DNA of 64,000 bases from JBHEBG01 sp046557915 (GCF_046557915.1 NZ_JBHEBG010000001.1:1364001-1428000), one strand, 5' to 3'; shown: positions 9,188 through 17,775, counted from the first letter of the stretch. Numbers and translations are program-made. Notes: generated from the sequence alone by a model not told the origin.

Positions 9188-10423
9188 ATGAAATTAGCAA
9201 TTGTAACGGCATACCCGCCAAGTAAAGTAACCCTTACCGAATACGGATATCATTTGGTAAAACATTTTAGACTTCAAAAGGAAGTAAGCGAAATAGTACT
9301 GATTACCGACATAACAGAAGGTGAAAAGGATTTGATTTTTGAAGAAGTTGGTTGCAAGATTACCGTAAAATCGTGCTGGAGTTTTAATAGTTATACCAAC
9401 TTGTTTCGGATCAACAAGGTTATTTCGGAAACACGGCCCGATGCAGTTTTGTTCAACCTTCAGTTTTTAAAGTTTGGGGATAAAAAAATACCGGCAGCGC
9501 TTGGACTGCTTTTACCCATGATCTGCAAACTAAAAAAGATTCCTACCATTTCTCTATTACATAACATTTTGGAACAAGTAGATTTGGACAATGCAGGCAT
9601 AACTAAGAACAAGTTATTACAAAAGGCATACAATTTTATTGGAACAACCTTAACCAAATTTATATTGACTTCGGATATTGTAGCCGTTACCATTAGCAAA
9701 TACGTAACAATTTTAGAGGAAAAGTATAAAGCGAAGAATATTGCGTTAGTGCCCCACGGTTCTTTTGAAACGCCTCCAGAGCCAGATTACAGCTTACCCA
9801 TTGGACCAAGACAGGTAATGGCCTTTGGAAAGTTTGGTACTTATAAAAAAGTGGAGATACTTATTGAAGCTGTTGAACAAATAAGAAAAAGGAATAGGGA
9901 GCCTATAGAAATTGTAATTGCTGGTACGGATAGTCCCAACACCCCGGGATATCTAGAAGCAATGAAAACTAAATACAGCCATGTAGAAAACCTTCGTTTT
10001 ACGGGTTATGTGGCAGAAGAGGACGTTCCTAAGATTTTTGGAGACAGTGCTGTGGTAGTATTCCCGTATACCTCTACCACCGGAAGTTCTGGAGTCTTGC
10101 ACCAAGCAGGTAGCTATGGCAAAGCAGTAGCCCTGCCAGATTTGGGAGATCTAAGCGTACTGGTAAAGGAAGAAGGTTATAGGGGAGAGTTTTTTAACCC
10201 AAAAAATACAACATCCTTAGCCAATGCCATAGAAACGATCCTTACGAACGATGGGTATAGAAGGCAACTTGGTAAAACCAACTATGATGCCGCATGCTCC
10301 CTACCCATGTCAGCGATTACCCAAATGTATTTGGATTTTTTTAAAGCGATTAAGATTAAAAAATCCAAAACTCCCTCTACGGAAATACTGTCAAAACAAA
10401 TACCTGTGGAATTGGAAGTATAA
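9188..10423 (+). CDS. Glycosyltransferase family 4 protein
   Basis: The protein has 411 residues with a GT-B fold. The N-terminal Rossmann half starts 'KLAIVTAYPPSKVTLTEYG'. The C-terminal nucleotide-sugar half has 'VMAFGKFGTYKKVEILIEA' (about 217-235), 'FTGYVAEEDVPKIF' and 'PYTSTTGSSGVLHQAGSYG'. The usual GT4 EX7E motif is replaced by 'SSGVLHQAGSYGK', which lacks the first Glu; this variant occurs in a subset of GT4 enzymes. There is no signal peptide, so it works in the cytoplasm. It would add sugars to a lipid-linked or growing chain used by the neighbouring flippase and export protein. It is transcribed from its own LytTR-type promoter, 138 bp after the flippase gene. Donor and acceptor are unknown. 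Confidence 0.9.
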   Translation: MKLAIVTAYPPSKVTLTEYGYHLVKHFRLQKEVSEIVLITDITEGEKDLIFEEVGCKITVKSCWSFNSYTNLFRINKVISETRPDAVLFNLQFLKFGDKKIPAALGLLLPMICKLKKIPTISLLHNILEQVDLDNAGITKNKLLQKAYNFIGTTLTKFILTSDIVAVTISKYVTILEEKYKAKNIALVPHGSFETPPEPDYSLPIGPRQVMAFGKFGTYKKVEILIEAVEQIRKRNREPIEIVIAGTDSPNTPGYLEAMKTKYSHVENLRFTGYVAEEDVPKIFGDSAVVVFPYTSTTGSSGVLHQAGSYGKAVALPDLGDLSVLVKEEGYRGEFFNPKNTTSLANAIETILTNDGYRRQLGKTNYDAACSLPMSAITQMYLDFFKAIKIKKSKTPSTEILSKQIPVELEV

Positions 10424-10448
10424 AATATTGTTTAGGTTAAGTGTAAAG

Positions 10449-10480
10449 AGGAGTGGCCTGGTTAGTCGCTCCTTTTTTTG
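10449..10480 (+). terminator. Rho-independent terminator after the GT4 gene
   Basis: The stem AGGAGTGGC / GTCGCTCCT (with two G-T wobbles) is followed by seven Ts. It lies 26 bp after the GT4 stop and before the converging glycoside hydrolase gene. Confidence 0.85.
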
Positions 10481-10495
10481 TTTCCTAGATGGTTG

Positions 10496-12034
10496 TTAAC
10501 GTCTGTTTCTAAGGTAAACATAGGCCGGTTTTTTGTTGCCGGCTTCGTCTACAATGCCATAATAAGCTTGTGGTTGCTTGCGCCAGGGCAACGTGCCTAC
10601 CACCGAGGCAGGTATTTTGTTAAAGTCGTATAATGTCCATGAGAGGTAGGGAACATTTTCCGCTTTAAGCAGTGCTTGCATTTCCTTATAGTAAAGGGCT
10701 TGGGTGTCTTTAGAGCCTTTAAACAAATTCCAAAACCCGCTATAAGAAGACTTACCATATTCTTGAAGCATCAAAGGTTTGTCCGGTGCTTTTTGCTGTA
10801 GTAGGGAATAAGCTTCCTTAAAATCACCAACATCTTCATAGTAATGAAAGGAAACAAAATCTAACTGTTTGGCCAATAAGTTAGCTACCTCCGGATTAGA
10901 CCATCCAATGGTGATAGCATGGTTTTGATCCCACACACGTATATTGGCGACCATTTGATTTAACCAAGCCAAGACCTTATGTTTTCCGCGCGATTCAAAA
11001 TCCAGGTCGGGCTCATTTTTAATGTCCCAGGCCAATATCGCGTCGTGGTTTTTAAAGGTAGAAACAATGGCTTCTGCATGCCTGTGCGTCAGTGTCCAAT
11101 CGGAAATGGAATAATTACCATAAAAGTCGAACAATGTAATCACAACTTTTAATTGGTTTTGGGTTGCCAGATCTAACACTGTTCTTAACTTATTCAATTT
11201 CTCTGGTAGTACCTTGGCTTTTCCAAAGTCTTCATATTGTATAAATATTCTGATGGTGTTCAAACCCATTTCGGACATAAGTTTAAAATCCATATCAATG
11301 GTCGTAGCATCGAAATGAACTCCGAACATATCCCAGGGACTGTCCTTTGGGTAATAATTTATGCCCTTTATAGCACTAACGGTTTTTGGTTTTTGATTGT
11401 TTTGTTTTGTTACTTTTTTGTGCGATTGCTTTTGCTTCTGTATTTCCACCAAATGTCGTATGCGCCAAAAACCATCCTCCAAGAGCATCATTACCCTATA
11501 AGAAGTAGTGTCTTTTAGGCTCAATATTACTTGTCCGTTCGCCAGCACTTCCTGATATGATATGACATCACGATCGGTAAAAGTTACCATAGTACCATCC
11601 TGACTATAAAACTTAAGCTCAGGATTATGTTCTATAGTGGTACCCTTAATGGTAGTTTCATTACTTTGGTTCAATGTCAGAGAGCGCTTAAGTTTAACCT
11701 GGGCACTATCTGTATAATAGTCAGAAATACCTTTAGGGTCGTTATACCTAAATGCCATATTCCTAACGTACCAAGCATTGCGATAGTCTTTTTCAATTTC
11801 ATGAAGTGTATGCTGTTCCATAGGTCGGCCTTCATAGTCGTCTATGTTCCATGCTACTTTGGGAACATAAACCTCGTCCATCACTTCTTCCAAATGCAAC
11901 ATGGAAGAACGATCCGCTCCTGTGTTGAGATAGGAGAACACTGCACTTATTCCAAATAGAATTAATGCATTGATCGCCAGAAATGACAAAATTAAAATGG
12001 CCCGATAGCTATTTTTATTTAGGTCCCTAATCAT
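10496..12034 (-). CDS. Membrane-anchored glycoside hydrolase (GH5/GH2-like TIM barrel)
   Basis: The protein has 512 residues. I prefer ATG at 12034, which overlaps the upstream stop by 8 bp; an upstream ATG at 12073 would overlap by 47 bp. An N-terminal transmembrane helix ('AILILSFLAINALILFGISAVF') is followed by an NTF2-like extracytoplasmic region (about 60-190) and a TIM barrel (about 220-510). The barrel has clan-A catalytic signatures: 'AWDIKNEPD' (acid/base Glu341) and 'LMLQEYGKS' (nucleophile Glu425). A basic linker ('KQKQSHKKVTKQNNQK') separates the two parts. Endoglucanase-like hydrolases are regular partners of polysaccharide synthases (BcsZ, PelA-type roles), so I infer trimming or release of the nascent polymer. 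It is the last gene of a three-gene operon starting at 16337. Confidence 0.83.
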   Translation of the reverse strand: MIRDLNKNSYRAILILSFLAINALILFGISAVFSYLNTGADRSSMLHLEEVMDEVYVPKVAWNIDDYEGRPMEQHTLHEIEKDYRNAWYVRNMAFRYNDPKGISDYYTDSAQVKLKRSLTLNQSNETTIKGTTIEHNPELKFYSQDGTMVTFTDRDVISYQEVLANGQVILSLKDTTSYRVMMLLEDGFWRIRHLVEIQKQKQSHKKVTKQNNQKPKTVSAIKGINYYPKDSPWDMFGVHFDATTIDMDFKLMSEMGLNTIRIFIQYEDFGKAKVLPEKLNKLRTVLDLATQNQLKVVITLFDFYGNYSISDWTLTHRHAEAIVSTFKNHDAILAWDIKNEPDLDFESRGKHKVLAWLNQMVANIRVWDQNHAITIGWSNPEVANLLAKQLDFVSFHYYEDVGDFKEAYSLLQQKAPDKPLMLQEYGKSSYSGFWNLFKGSKDTQALYYKEMQALLKAENVPYLSWTLYDFNKIPASVVGTLPWRKQPQAYYGIVDEAGNKKPAYVYLRNRR

Positions 12035-13250
12035 TGAGGTATATGTTTTGCTCTTTTTGTAAACCCATGGCATGTACTACAGCGAGGCATGTCCCGGTAA
12101 TTTGGGATTCTTGCGCCAGTGAAAATGTTCCGATACCTTTTTTGGATGTCGTAGTTTTAGTAGTTAGCAAGCGCTGGTTTTGATCATACAGGCTAAGCTT
12201 TATAGTTATACCATCTGGTATCAACTGGCTCATAAAGCTTTTTAGGGGGCCTACCTGCAGGCGCCTCTGTTTTTTCAAAAACTGGATTTCATAATCCAAG
12301 ATCGCAGGCTTAAAGATTATGTTTAGATTATTGCTCTCCGCGGCACCCACTACATAGGCTGTTACATGCCAATTTTCTTTTTGGGAAGGGTGTAACATCT
12401 TTGCCGTGGCAATACCGTTTAGTGTACTGCCCATGGTTTGGAGTTTTGCCCCCTCAGAATTCTCAATAGCAAAGTAAACAAGTGTACCGTCGCTGACCGT
12501 ATTTTCGAATTGATCTTTAATAATTGATGAGGTAAAGTTGATAATTTGATTACCGTCCGCATAATTGTGTACCCTCTGATAGTCTATTTCAAAATTTATC
12601 GGGTTTGATGGAAATACGGTTGTTGTAAATTCTTTGGAACTATAAGATTTATAAGTGGAGTTTATTAATATTCTGCCGGCTTTTTGGGTAGAATAAATGT
12701 TCTTCCAGGCTATCATGTCTTGTACTCCAATGGTTTCGGTAAGCACGTTATTTTCAAATTGATGGTTGATGGTAATAGCAGCGCCGTTTGGCAAGGGATT
12801 GTCGTATTTATCCGTAGGAGCATTTACGAACATAGAGAAGTCCGTTTCTCCTGCAATGATACTGGGAGGCCCTAAATAGGACTCCATATTAACAGGCTGC
12901 CTTTCATCAAATTTAAAGTTGATCTGTCCGCTGCTCAGTATCTCTCCGCCAACAATCAGTTTCCAATGGCACGGGCCTGCTTTTTGAGCATAATTCGTCG
13001 GTATTTTAAATTGACGACCATTGGCTTTTGTCGGAGCTAAAACGGAAGTTCCGTAGGCGTTTTTAATTATTAAATAAGATGGGCCAACACTTTCTATATC
13101 AAAAACCAAATCTACATTTTCACCTACATCAAAATGAGTTGTCTGGGTAAGAAGCGTGGCATCGTTCTTAGCTGGGTTTTTTGTTATCCGCTCTGGCGAA
13201 CATGCCAGGATTAGGATTAGGAATAGGGATATGTAAAGGAGATGTTTCAT
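12027..13250 (-). CDS. Lipoprotein with Ig-like beta domains, function unknown
   Basis: The protein has 407 residues. It starts with a lipoprotein signal 'LFLILILACSPE', with the lipobox cysteine at about residue 17. The rest is beta-rich, with repeats reminiscent of bacterial Ig-like (Big_1 / invasin-type) domains: 'GAAITINHQFENNVLTETIG', 'DGTLVYFAIENSEGAKLQTM' and 'GIATAKMLHPSQKENWHVTAYV'. The ATG directly follows the TAA of the 13251 gene, and the hydrolase gene downstream overlaps it by 8 bp, so all three are translationally coupled. It is probably a periplasmic structural or polymer-binding partner of the membrane protein and hydrolase. No catalytic motif is visible. Confidence 0.75.
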   Translation of the reverse strand: MKHLLYISLFLILILACSPERITKNPAKNDATLLTQTTHFDVGENVDLVFDIESVGPSYLIIKNAYGTSVLAPTKANGRQFKIPTNYAQKAGPCHWKLIVGGEILSSGQINFKFDERQPVNMESYLGPPSIIAGETDFSMFVNAPTDKYDNPLPNGAAITINHQFENNVLTETIGVQDMIAWKNIYSTQKAGRILINSTYKSYSSKEFTTTVFPSNPINFEIDYQRVHNYADGNQIINFTSSIIKDQFENTVSDGTLVYFAIENSEGAKLQTMGSTLNGIATAKMLHPSQKENWHVTAYVVGAAESNNLNIIFKPAILDYEIQFLKKQRRLQVGPLKSFMSQLIPDGITIKLSLYDQNQRLLTTKTTTSKKGIGTFSLAQESQITGTCLAVVHAMGLQKEQNIYLND

Positions 13251-16200
13251 TTACTTTGGGTTTCCTATATAGCTGTTTATTTCGAATTTCAACGCATCAA
13301 ACCCTTCACCTTCAAATTGTTGCGTAAGATGTCTTAAGTGTGTGTTATTCCTTTTTGGAAAGTACTTTTGCGCCAAATCTGCATTAGGAACACCGTTTAC
13401 ATAACAATTTTCCAGACTTTTGTTTATGATCTTTAGGGTAGAGATGTTCTTTGGCTCATATAAAAAATGCTGCTTCCTCTGCACCCTAATCCCATTTTCC
13501 AAAAATTGGTGGTCTACCCATAATAACACATTGTCATTGTCGTAATAAGAAATCAGTATTTGCGGTATGGTAACCTCTTCAACTCCTGTATTTAACAATA
13601 CCCCCGTTATTTCGGTTTTGGAACGGGTTATGTTTTGTAGGGAAACAGATTTATAAAGATCGGTATTGGCGACGTTGCCGGCACATTGTAGGTTAAATTT
13701 AGTGGGTTGCTCTTCCAACTTAACCGGCGTAAACTGGTCCGGGTCAAATGTGGACGGAATGGTGTCTGCTGTTTTAGACCATGCTATTCCTTCAAAATCT
13801 ATCCTAAAAGATGTGGTTTCCTTTGGTAATAGTTTATGTTTTATGTGATACTTGGCACTGAATTTTGCCAATGCCACGTCGTTGTCGTTATAAAGTGTAG
13901 CATTGATGACTACATCTGCTGGCACATTGTCTATATTTTGTATTTCACCTACAATGGCATAACGGGAGTCAAATTTTATCAATTTGGCAGAAAGTACCTG
14001 CAGAACAGGTTGTTGTAACACGTCCTCGTGATGGGTCTGCTGTGTGGTAACCCTACGTCGACCATGGTTGTAAAACGTTGTACTGTTAGCGGAGAACAAC
14101 TGATCTGGTGGCAGATCGGTATCAAAATCAGAAGGAATTATAAACCATTCGCCTTCTTTTTTAATGAGCTTGTGGTTTTCGGATTTTTTTATTTGCTCCA
14201 GTGGGGTAACCCAATCCGCAGCGGTTTTTGCTTTGGCCATGTTTTGCGATATCTGGGTAGTTTCTACGCCCAGGGAATTTAGTTTTGCATAAGAGCTTAA
14301 AATACCATCAGTAACCGAAACTTGCATCATGTACTGGGATAAAGACAATCCACTATCTGGGTCTAGATAGGAATATGCCCTTTCAAATTCTTTGAAATCC
14401 AGTGCGTCGTAATATGCTTTCAGTACATTTTCTGGACTTCTTTGAGCTGTATTTTTAAGATAGAACTGATAGATACCAAATGAGAGGCAACCCAAAATTA
14501 AAACGGCCCATATGTGGTTTATAGCGATCAATCTGTTAGAAAACCCATTGTATTCCAGTTTATGGTCCATATAAGCTGGCTGTGGTACAATTTTAGATTT
14601 TAGCGCCCTTATCCAGAGCAATTGTATGTTGATTATAAATGCAATGATTATAGTTAATAGGGGAATAATTCCCCACATCAATTTTAAAGATACCGCCACA
14701 TCTTCCTTGGGAATGGTGGCAGGGAGAGGAGGTACGTTAAGTTTTTCCCAAACCATTATGCCATTCTCTAATTGTTGCAACCGTTGCCAGCCACAGAAAT
14801 AGAGTATGGGATCATAAAATTTGTCGTTGGAAAAGATATATTTCAAATTGTATTTCTCTGGAACCGTTAAAAACTGTTGTAAAGACCCGATACCCTGGAT
14901 GCCCCTAAATTTGGAGTTTTCCAAGCGCTCAATGGCTCTTGTAGTAAGTTCTGGCAATCTTCTTGCGGAATGGTAATTACCATCAACGGTGGTAGCATTG
15001 GTCTGCGTAGAGAGCCAAGCCATTTGATCTCCAAACCCCAAAGGAAGATACCGCCATTGATCGTGCTGGTCCTGATTTAGAAAGTTGACAATGGGCAACA
15101 TCTTAATTTTTGCAGGTTGTGATGGCCTAAAATAACCTAGGCTGAGGGTAAAAATCACCATAAATAATAATCCCCCGGTGAGGCTACCTCCGAGGATACG
15201 ATGATAAACAGCACCAAAACGCTTTTTAAGTTTGGTTTTTAGATCGCCCTCGACCAATCGATATGTAAATTCCCCGAACATAGGCAAGGCCATGATGGTG
15301 GCCCATAATGTAAATCGATCTAGGGTCAAAATATTAAATGCCGTCTCTCCCAATATTTTAATGGGAAGGGAAGTAGTACCTCCAGACCCAAGCAGGGTAA
15401 GCATGCTAAAGGATAACCCGTAGAACAAATAGCGTTTACTAAAAAACCTGTAAAAAATATAAGGCATTAAAAAAAGAAGTATTCCCCAAGGAACAACAAA
15501 AAAAACCAATCCTGAAGAGGTCACTTCCAAGAAATTATCTCTAGAACCATGTGGAATGGGTACTTGCGTAATAGGGTTTACCTTAGAGTTTATCCAATAG
15601 GGAAGAATACAAACGACGATAAGAACCAAGGAGAGTAGTCCAAATGTGGTAATTCTACCAAAAAGCTGCTTAAAAGACTTAAAAAAGACTTTGAAAGTCA
15701 CCTCTTTTATGGTCTTTACCTTTTCTTTGGCAGTGTCCATTATTGCCATGCCAATTAAGGGAAATATAAAAAATACCATACCAAAAATGGGTGTAACATG
15801 GTGAGAAGTAACTGTTACAGCAATAAGGGATAATGAACTGATCAGATAGCGAAGCCTCCCTGTTTTAATCCAAAGATATATCTCGGGCATGGTGTGTAGC
15901 AGTACCGATAATCCCAGAATGCTGGGCAATTGACCAAAAATATGCAAGGTTTCTATAAAGGTAGATGAGAAGACCGCCAACAAAGCCGTATAACCGGCTA
16001 CCGTTCTATTTCCGGTCATAAGAAGGCCAAACCGATACATTCCTGTAATAAATAAGATTATGGCCAAAATGGCTACCGTAAAAAGGCCAAACTTAAGTCC
16101 ACCAACAAAAGAAATTAGTGCCATTAGCTGGTGCACCAGTGGTGGGTAGGCCTGCACCGTGAAGCCTGTGTACCACCTATAATCCCAGGGTTCGAACCAA

Positions 16201-16337
16201 CTGTTTGCATAATGATCTGCAAAGAATAGATGAATGAGGGCATCGTAAGTGTATTCTAACGTAAAGAAAATAGCAGAGCCATGGAACGCCACGCCCATTA
16301 TTAGGGCCAAAACTAGTAGTGTATTGGTTTTCTGCAT
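13251..16337 (-). CDS. Large polytopic membrane protein, PTPS-related (PF10131-like), GT-C-like
   Basis: The protein has 1028 residues. I chose ATG at 16337: the longer frame to 16424 would run into the shared regulatory repeats. About 12-13 hydrophobic segments span residues 1-400, with 'YDALIHLFFADHY' and 'WYTGFTVQAYPPLVHQL', typical of the '6-pyruvoyl-tetrahydropterin synthase-related' membrane family. These proteins have the look of GT-C glycosyltransferases and no pterin chemistry. A further helix pair lies near 560-640. The C-terminal 400 residues hold an NTF2-like domain ('KAYYDALDFKEFERAYSYLD') and two beta domains of the FxLYD kind ('VGEIQNIDNVPADVVINATLY'). It could be the polymerase or membrane transferase of the polysaccharide system, which is inference. 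It is the first gene of the operon and is divergent from the receiver-GT2 gene. Confidence 0.72.
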   Translation of the reverse strand: MQKTNTLLVLALIMGVAFHGSAIFFTLEYTYDALIHLFFADHYANSWFEPWDYRWYTGFTVQAYPPLVHQLMALISFVGGLKFGLFTVAILAIILFITGMYRFGLLMTGNRTVAGYTALLAVFSSTFIETLHIFGQLPSILGLSVLLHTMPEIYLWIKTGRLRYLISSLSLIAVTVTSHHVTPIFGMVFFIFPLIGMAIMDTAKEKVKTIKEVTFKVFFKSFKQLFGRITTFGLLSLVLIVVCILPYWINSKVNPITQVPIPHGSRDNFLEVTSSGLVFFVVPWGILLFLMPYIFYRFFSKRYLFYGLSFSMLTLLGSGGTTSLPIKILGETAFNILTLDRFTLWATIMALPMFGEFTYRLVEGDLKTKLKKRFGAVYHRILGGSLTGGLLFMVIFTLSLGYFRPSQPAKIKMLPIVNFLNQDQHDQWRYLPLGFGDQMAWLSTQTNATTVDGNYHSARRLPELTTRAIERLENSKFRGIQGIGSLQQFLTVPEKYNLKYIFSNDKFYDPILYFCGWQRLQQLENGIMVWEKLNVPPLPATIPKEDVAVSLKLMWGIIPLLTIIIAFIINIQLLWIRALKSKIVPQPAYMDHKLEYNGFSNRLIAINHIWAVLILGCLSFGIYQFYLKNTAQRSPENVLKAYYDALDFKEFERAYSYLDPDSGLSLSQYMMQVSVTDGILSSYAKLNSLGVETTQISQNMAKAKTAADWVTPLEQIKKSENHKLIKKEGEWFIIPSDFDTDLPPDQLFSANSTTFYNHGRRRVTTQQTHHEDVLQQPVLQVLSAKLIKFDSRYAIVGEIQNIDNVPADVVINATLYNDNDVALAKFSAKYHIKHKLLPKETTSFRIDFEGIAWSKTADTIPSTFDPDQFTPVKLEEQPTKFNLQCAGNVANTDLYKSVSLQNITRSKTEITGVLLNTGVEEVTIPQILISYYDNDNVLLWVDHQFLENGIRVQRKQHFLYEPKNISTLKIINKSLENCYVNGVPNADLAQKYFPKRNNTHLRHLTQQFEGEGFDALKFEINSYIGNPK

Positions 16338-16402
16338 CTTAGGGTATGTAAGAAAATATAACAAAATAAAGTTATATATATTGTGGGATTTGAGCATTAT
16401 TG

Positions 16403-16490
16403 CCTGTCTATGGGTTTTTACCATTCGTCTACAGTAAATGGTAAATCGACTTTTCCTACAAAAAAAAGATGGCTATCAACTATATATTTG
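16403..16490 (+). promoter_or_regulatory. LytTR-type repeats and -7 box upstream of the REC-GT2 gene
   Basis: CCTGTCTAT at 16403-16411, TTCGTCTAC at 16424-16432 and the weak ATCGACTTT at 16445-16453 have a 21-bp period. A TATATTTG -7 box is at 16483-16490, at 59 and 38 bp from the last two repeats, as in the other promoters. The site lies in the divergent space before the operon that begins at 16337 and could also act on it. Confidence 0.72.
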
Positions 16491-16559
16491 CTTCATAAAT
16501 CCATAGTAACCAAATGGATTACAACAAAAACAACATTAGTATAACTTAAATCTTAACCT

Positions 16560-17702
16560 ATGAAAGTTTTAACCATTGATGATCAACAACTCATATTGTT
16601 ATCAGTAGAAAAGAGACTGGCTGCCCAAGGGTACGAAGTACAAATGGCCGATTGTGGCCAAACGGGAATTGAATTGTTCAATAGTTTCCGCCCAGATCTT
16701 GTAATTGTGGATATTAACATGCCAGATATGTCTGGCTTAGAAGTGGTAAAGCATATACGAATCACGGAGAACTCACAAACTCCTATAATGGTAATGTCTG
16801 GTAATACCAACGAAAAAGTCATTGTAGATGGTTTTGATCTAGGTATTAATGACTATATGAAAAAACCGGTGAGTCTTAACGAATTGGAGGCTAGAGTGAA
16901 ACGAATCTTGGGAAATAATACCAGTTCTAAAACCAAAACAGCCGAGGACAGTAATCAAATGCTTCAAAAACATTGTGTAGGGGTGGTAATACCATGTTAT
17001 AATGAAGCCGATCGTTTGTCTGCGGATATTTTCAGGGATTTTGCCAACAAAAACCTAGGTTATCACCTTTGTTTTGTAAATGATGGTAGCACGGACAATA
17101 CGTTAGAGGTTTTAGAGGAGCTGCGAAAAGGCAATGAAGATATTATTAGTATTTATAACTGCGAGCAAAACGGTGGTAAGGCCGAAGCGGTTAGGCAGGG
17201 TGTACTTCATTTATCCCAAGATCCTCAGTTAGATTATATTGGTTATTTGGATGCCGATCTTTCAACAGATTTTCGCGATTTTGATGAGTTGGTACAGACT
17301 ATCGAAGATTCTAATTTTAAAATTGTAAGCGGATCCAGGATTAGTAGAATGGGGGCAAACATAACCAAAGAATCTGCACGTAAAGTGATTAGCATGACCA
17401 TTAATTTGATCATCCGTAAAATATTGGGAATGCCCTTTAGGGATACTCAGTGTGGGGCAAAGATCATGGACCGTAAAATTGCTAGCACCATGTTCCAGAA
17501 AAAATTCATTACCCGTTGGTTGTTCGATGTTGAGATATTTATGCGCATGCGCAAGTATTATGGGAAAAGGAACGTACAAGAACTAATTTGTGAGCAACCC
17601 TTAAAAAGATGGATACATGCTGACGGGTCAAAACTTTCTATGAAAGATTCCGTAAAGATTGTGGGGCAATTGGCCAAAATTGCATTGCATTACAACGCTT
17701 AA
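16560..17702 (+). CDS. Response-regulator receiver domain fused to GT2 glycosyltransferase
   Basis: The protein has 380 residues. Residues 1-115 form a complete receiver domain: acidic D7/D8, phospho-acceptor D51 ('VIVDINMPDMSG'), then 'MVMSG' and the 'KKP' lysine near 101. After a short linker, residues 140-375 are a GT2 domain related to dolichyl-phosphate mannose/glucose synthases: 'VVIPCYNEADRL', 'VNDGSTDNT', 'YLDADLSTDF' (DxD at 231-233) and 'FRDTQCGAKIM'. There is no transmembrane segment. An enzyme output domain on a receiver suggests that phosphorylation controls sugar transfer directly. The kinase/HPt pair at 122-2040 is the obvious candidate donor. It has a LytTR-type promoter and so may be controlled twice. 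The fusion is complete, with no sign of frameshift or joining artefact. Confidence 0.92.
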   Translation: MKVLTIDDQQLILLSVEKRLAAQGYEVQMADCGQTGIELFNSFRPDLVIVDINMPDMSGLEVVKHIRITENSQTPIMVMSGNTNEKVIVDGFDLGINDYMKKPVSLNELEARVKRILGNNTSSKTKTAEDSNQMLQKHCVGVVIPCYNEADRLSADIFRDFANKNLGYHLCFVNDGSTDNTLEVLEELRKGNEDIISIYNCEQNGGKAEAVRQGVLHLSQDPQLDYIGYLDADLSTDFRDFDELVQTIEDSNFKIVSGSRISRMGANITKESARKVISMTINLIIRKILGMPFRDTQCGAKIMDRKIASTMFQKKFITRWLFDVEIFMRMRKYYGKRNVQELICEQPLKRWIHADGSKLSMKDSVKIVGQLAKIALHYNA

Positions 17703-17732
17703 AACTGTTCATTGCTTATTAAATAATGTTGT

Positions 17733-17763
17733 AAAAAGACCGGCGCTTCTGCAGGTCTTTTTT
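17733..17763. terminator. Bidirectional Rho-independent terminator
   Basis: The stem AAAAAGACC / GGTCTTTTTT, with a 12-nt loop, has T-rich downstream flanks on both strands. It lies between the converging REC-GT2 and DUF4407 genes. Confidence 0.85.
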
Positions 17764-17775
17764 GGCAGATGAGTA

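Noticed and set aside
5542..10423. Assignment of the export protein, flippase and GT4 as Pel proteins B, G and F
   Set aside because: The parts list is similar, but PelA, PelD and PelE homologues are not visible and sequence motifs are too weak to use the names.
10545..10553. Copy of TTCGTCTAC in the hydrolase gene
   Set aside because: It is inside a coding sequence, has no second repeat at 21 bp and no -7 box at the fixed distance.
13251..16337. Pterin biosynthesis enzyme
   Set aside because: The protein is polytopic and lacks the zinc-binding His triad of true PTPS enzymes; the label is historical.
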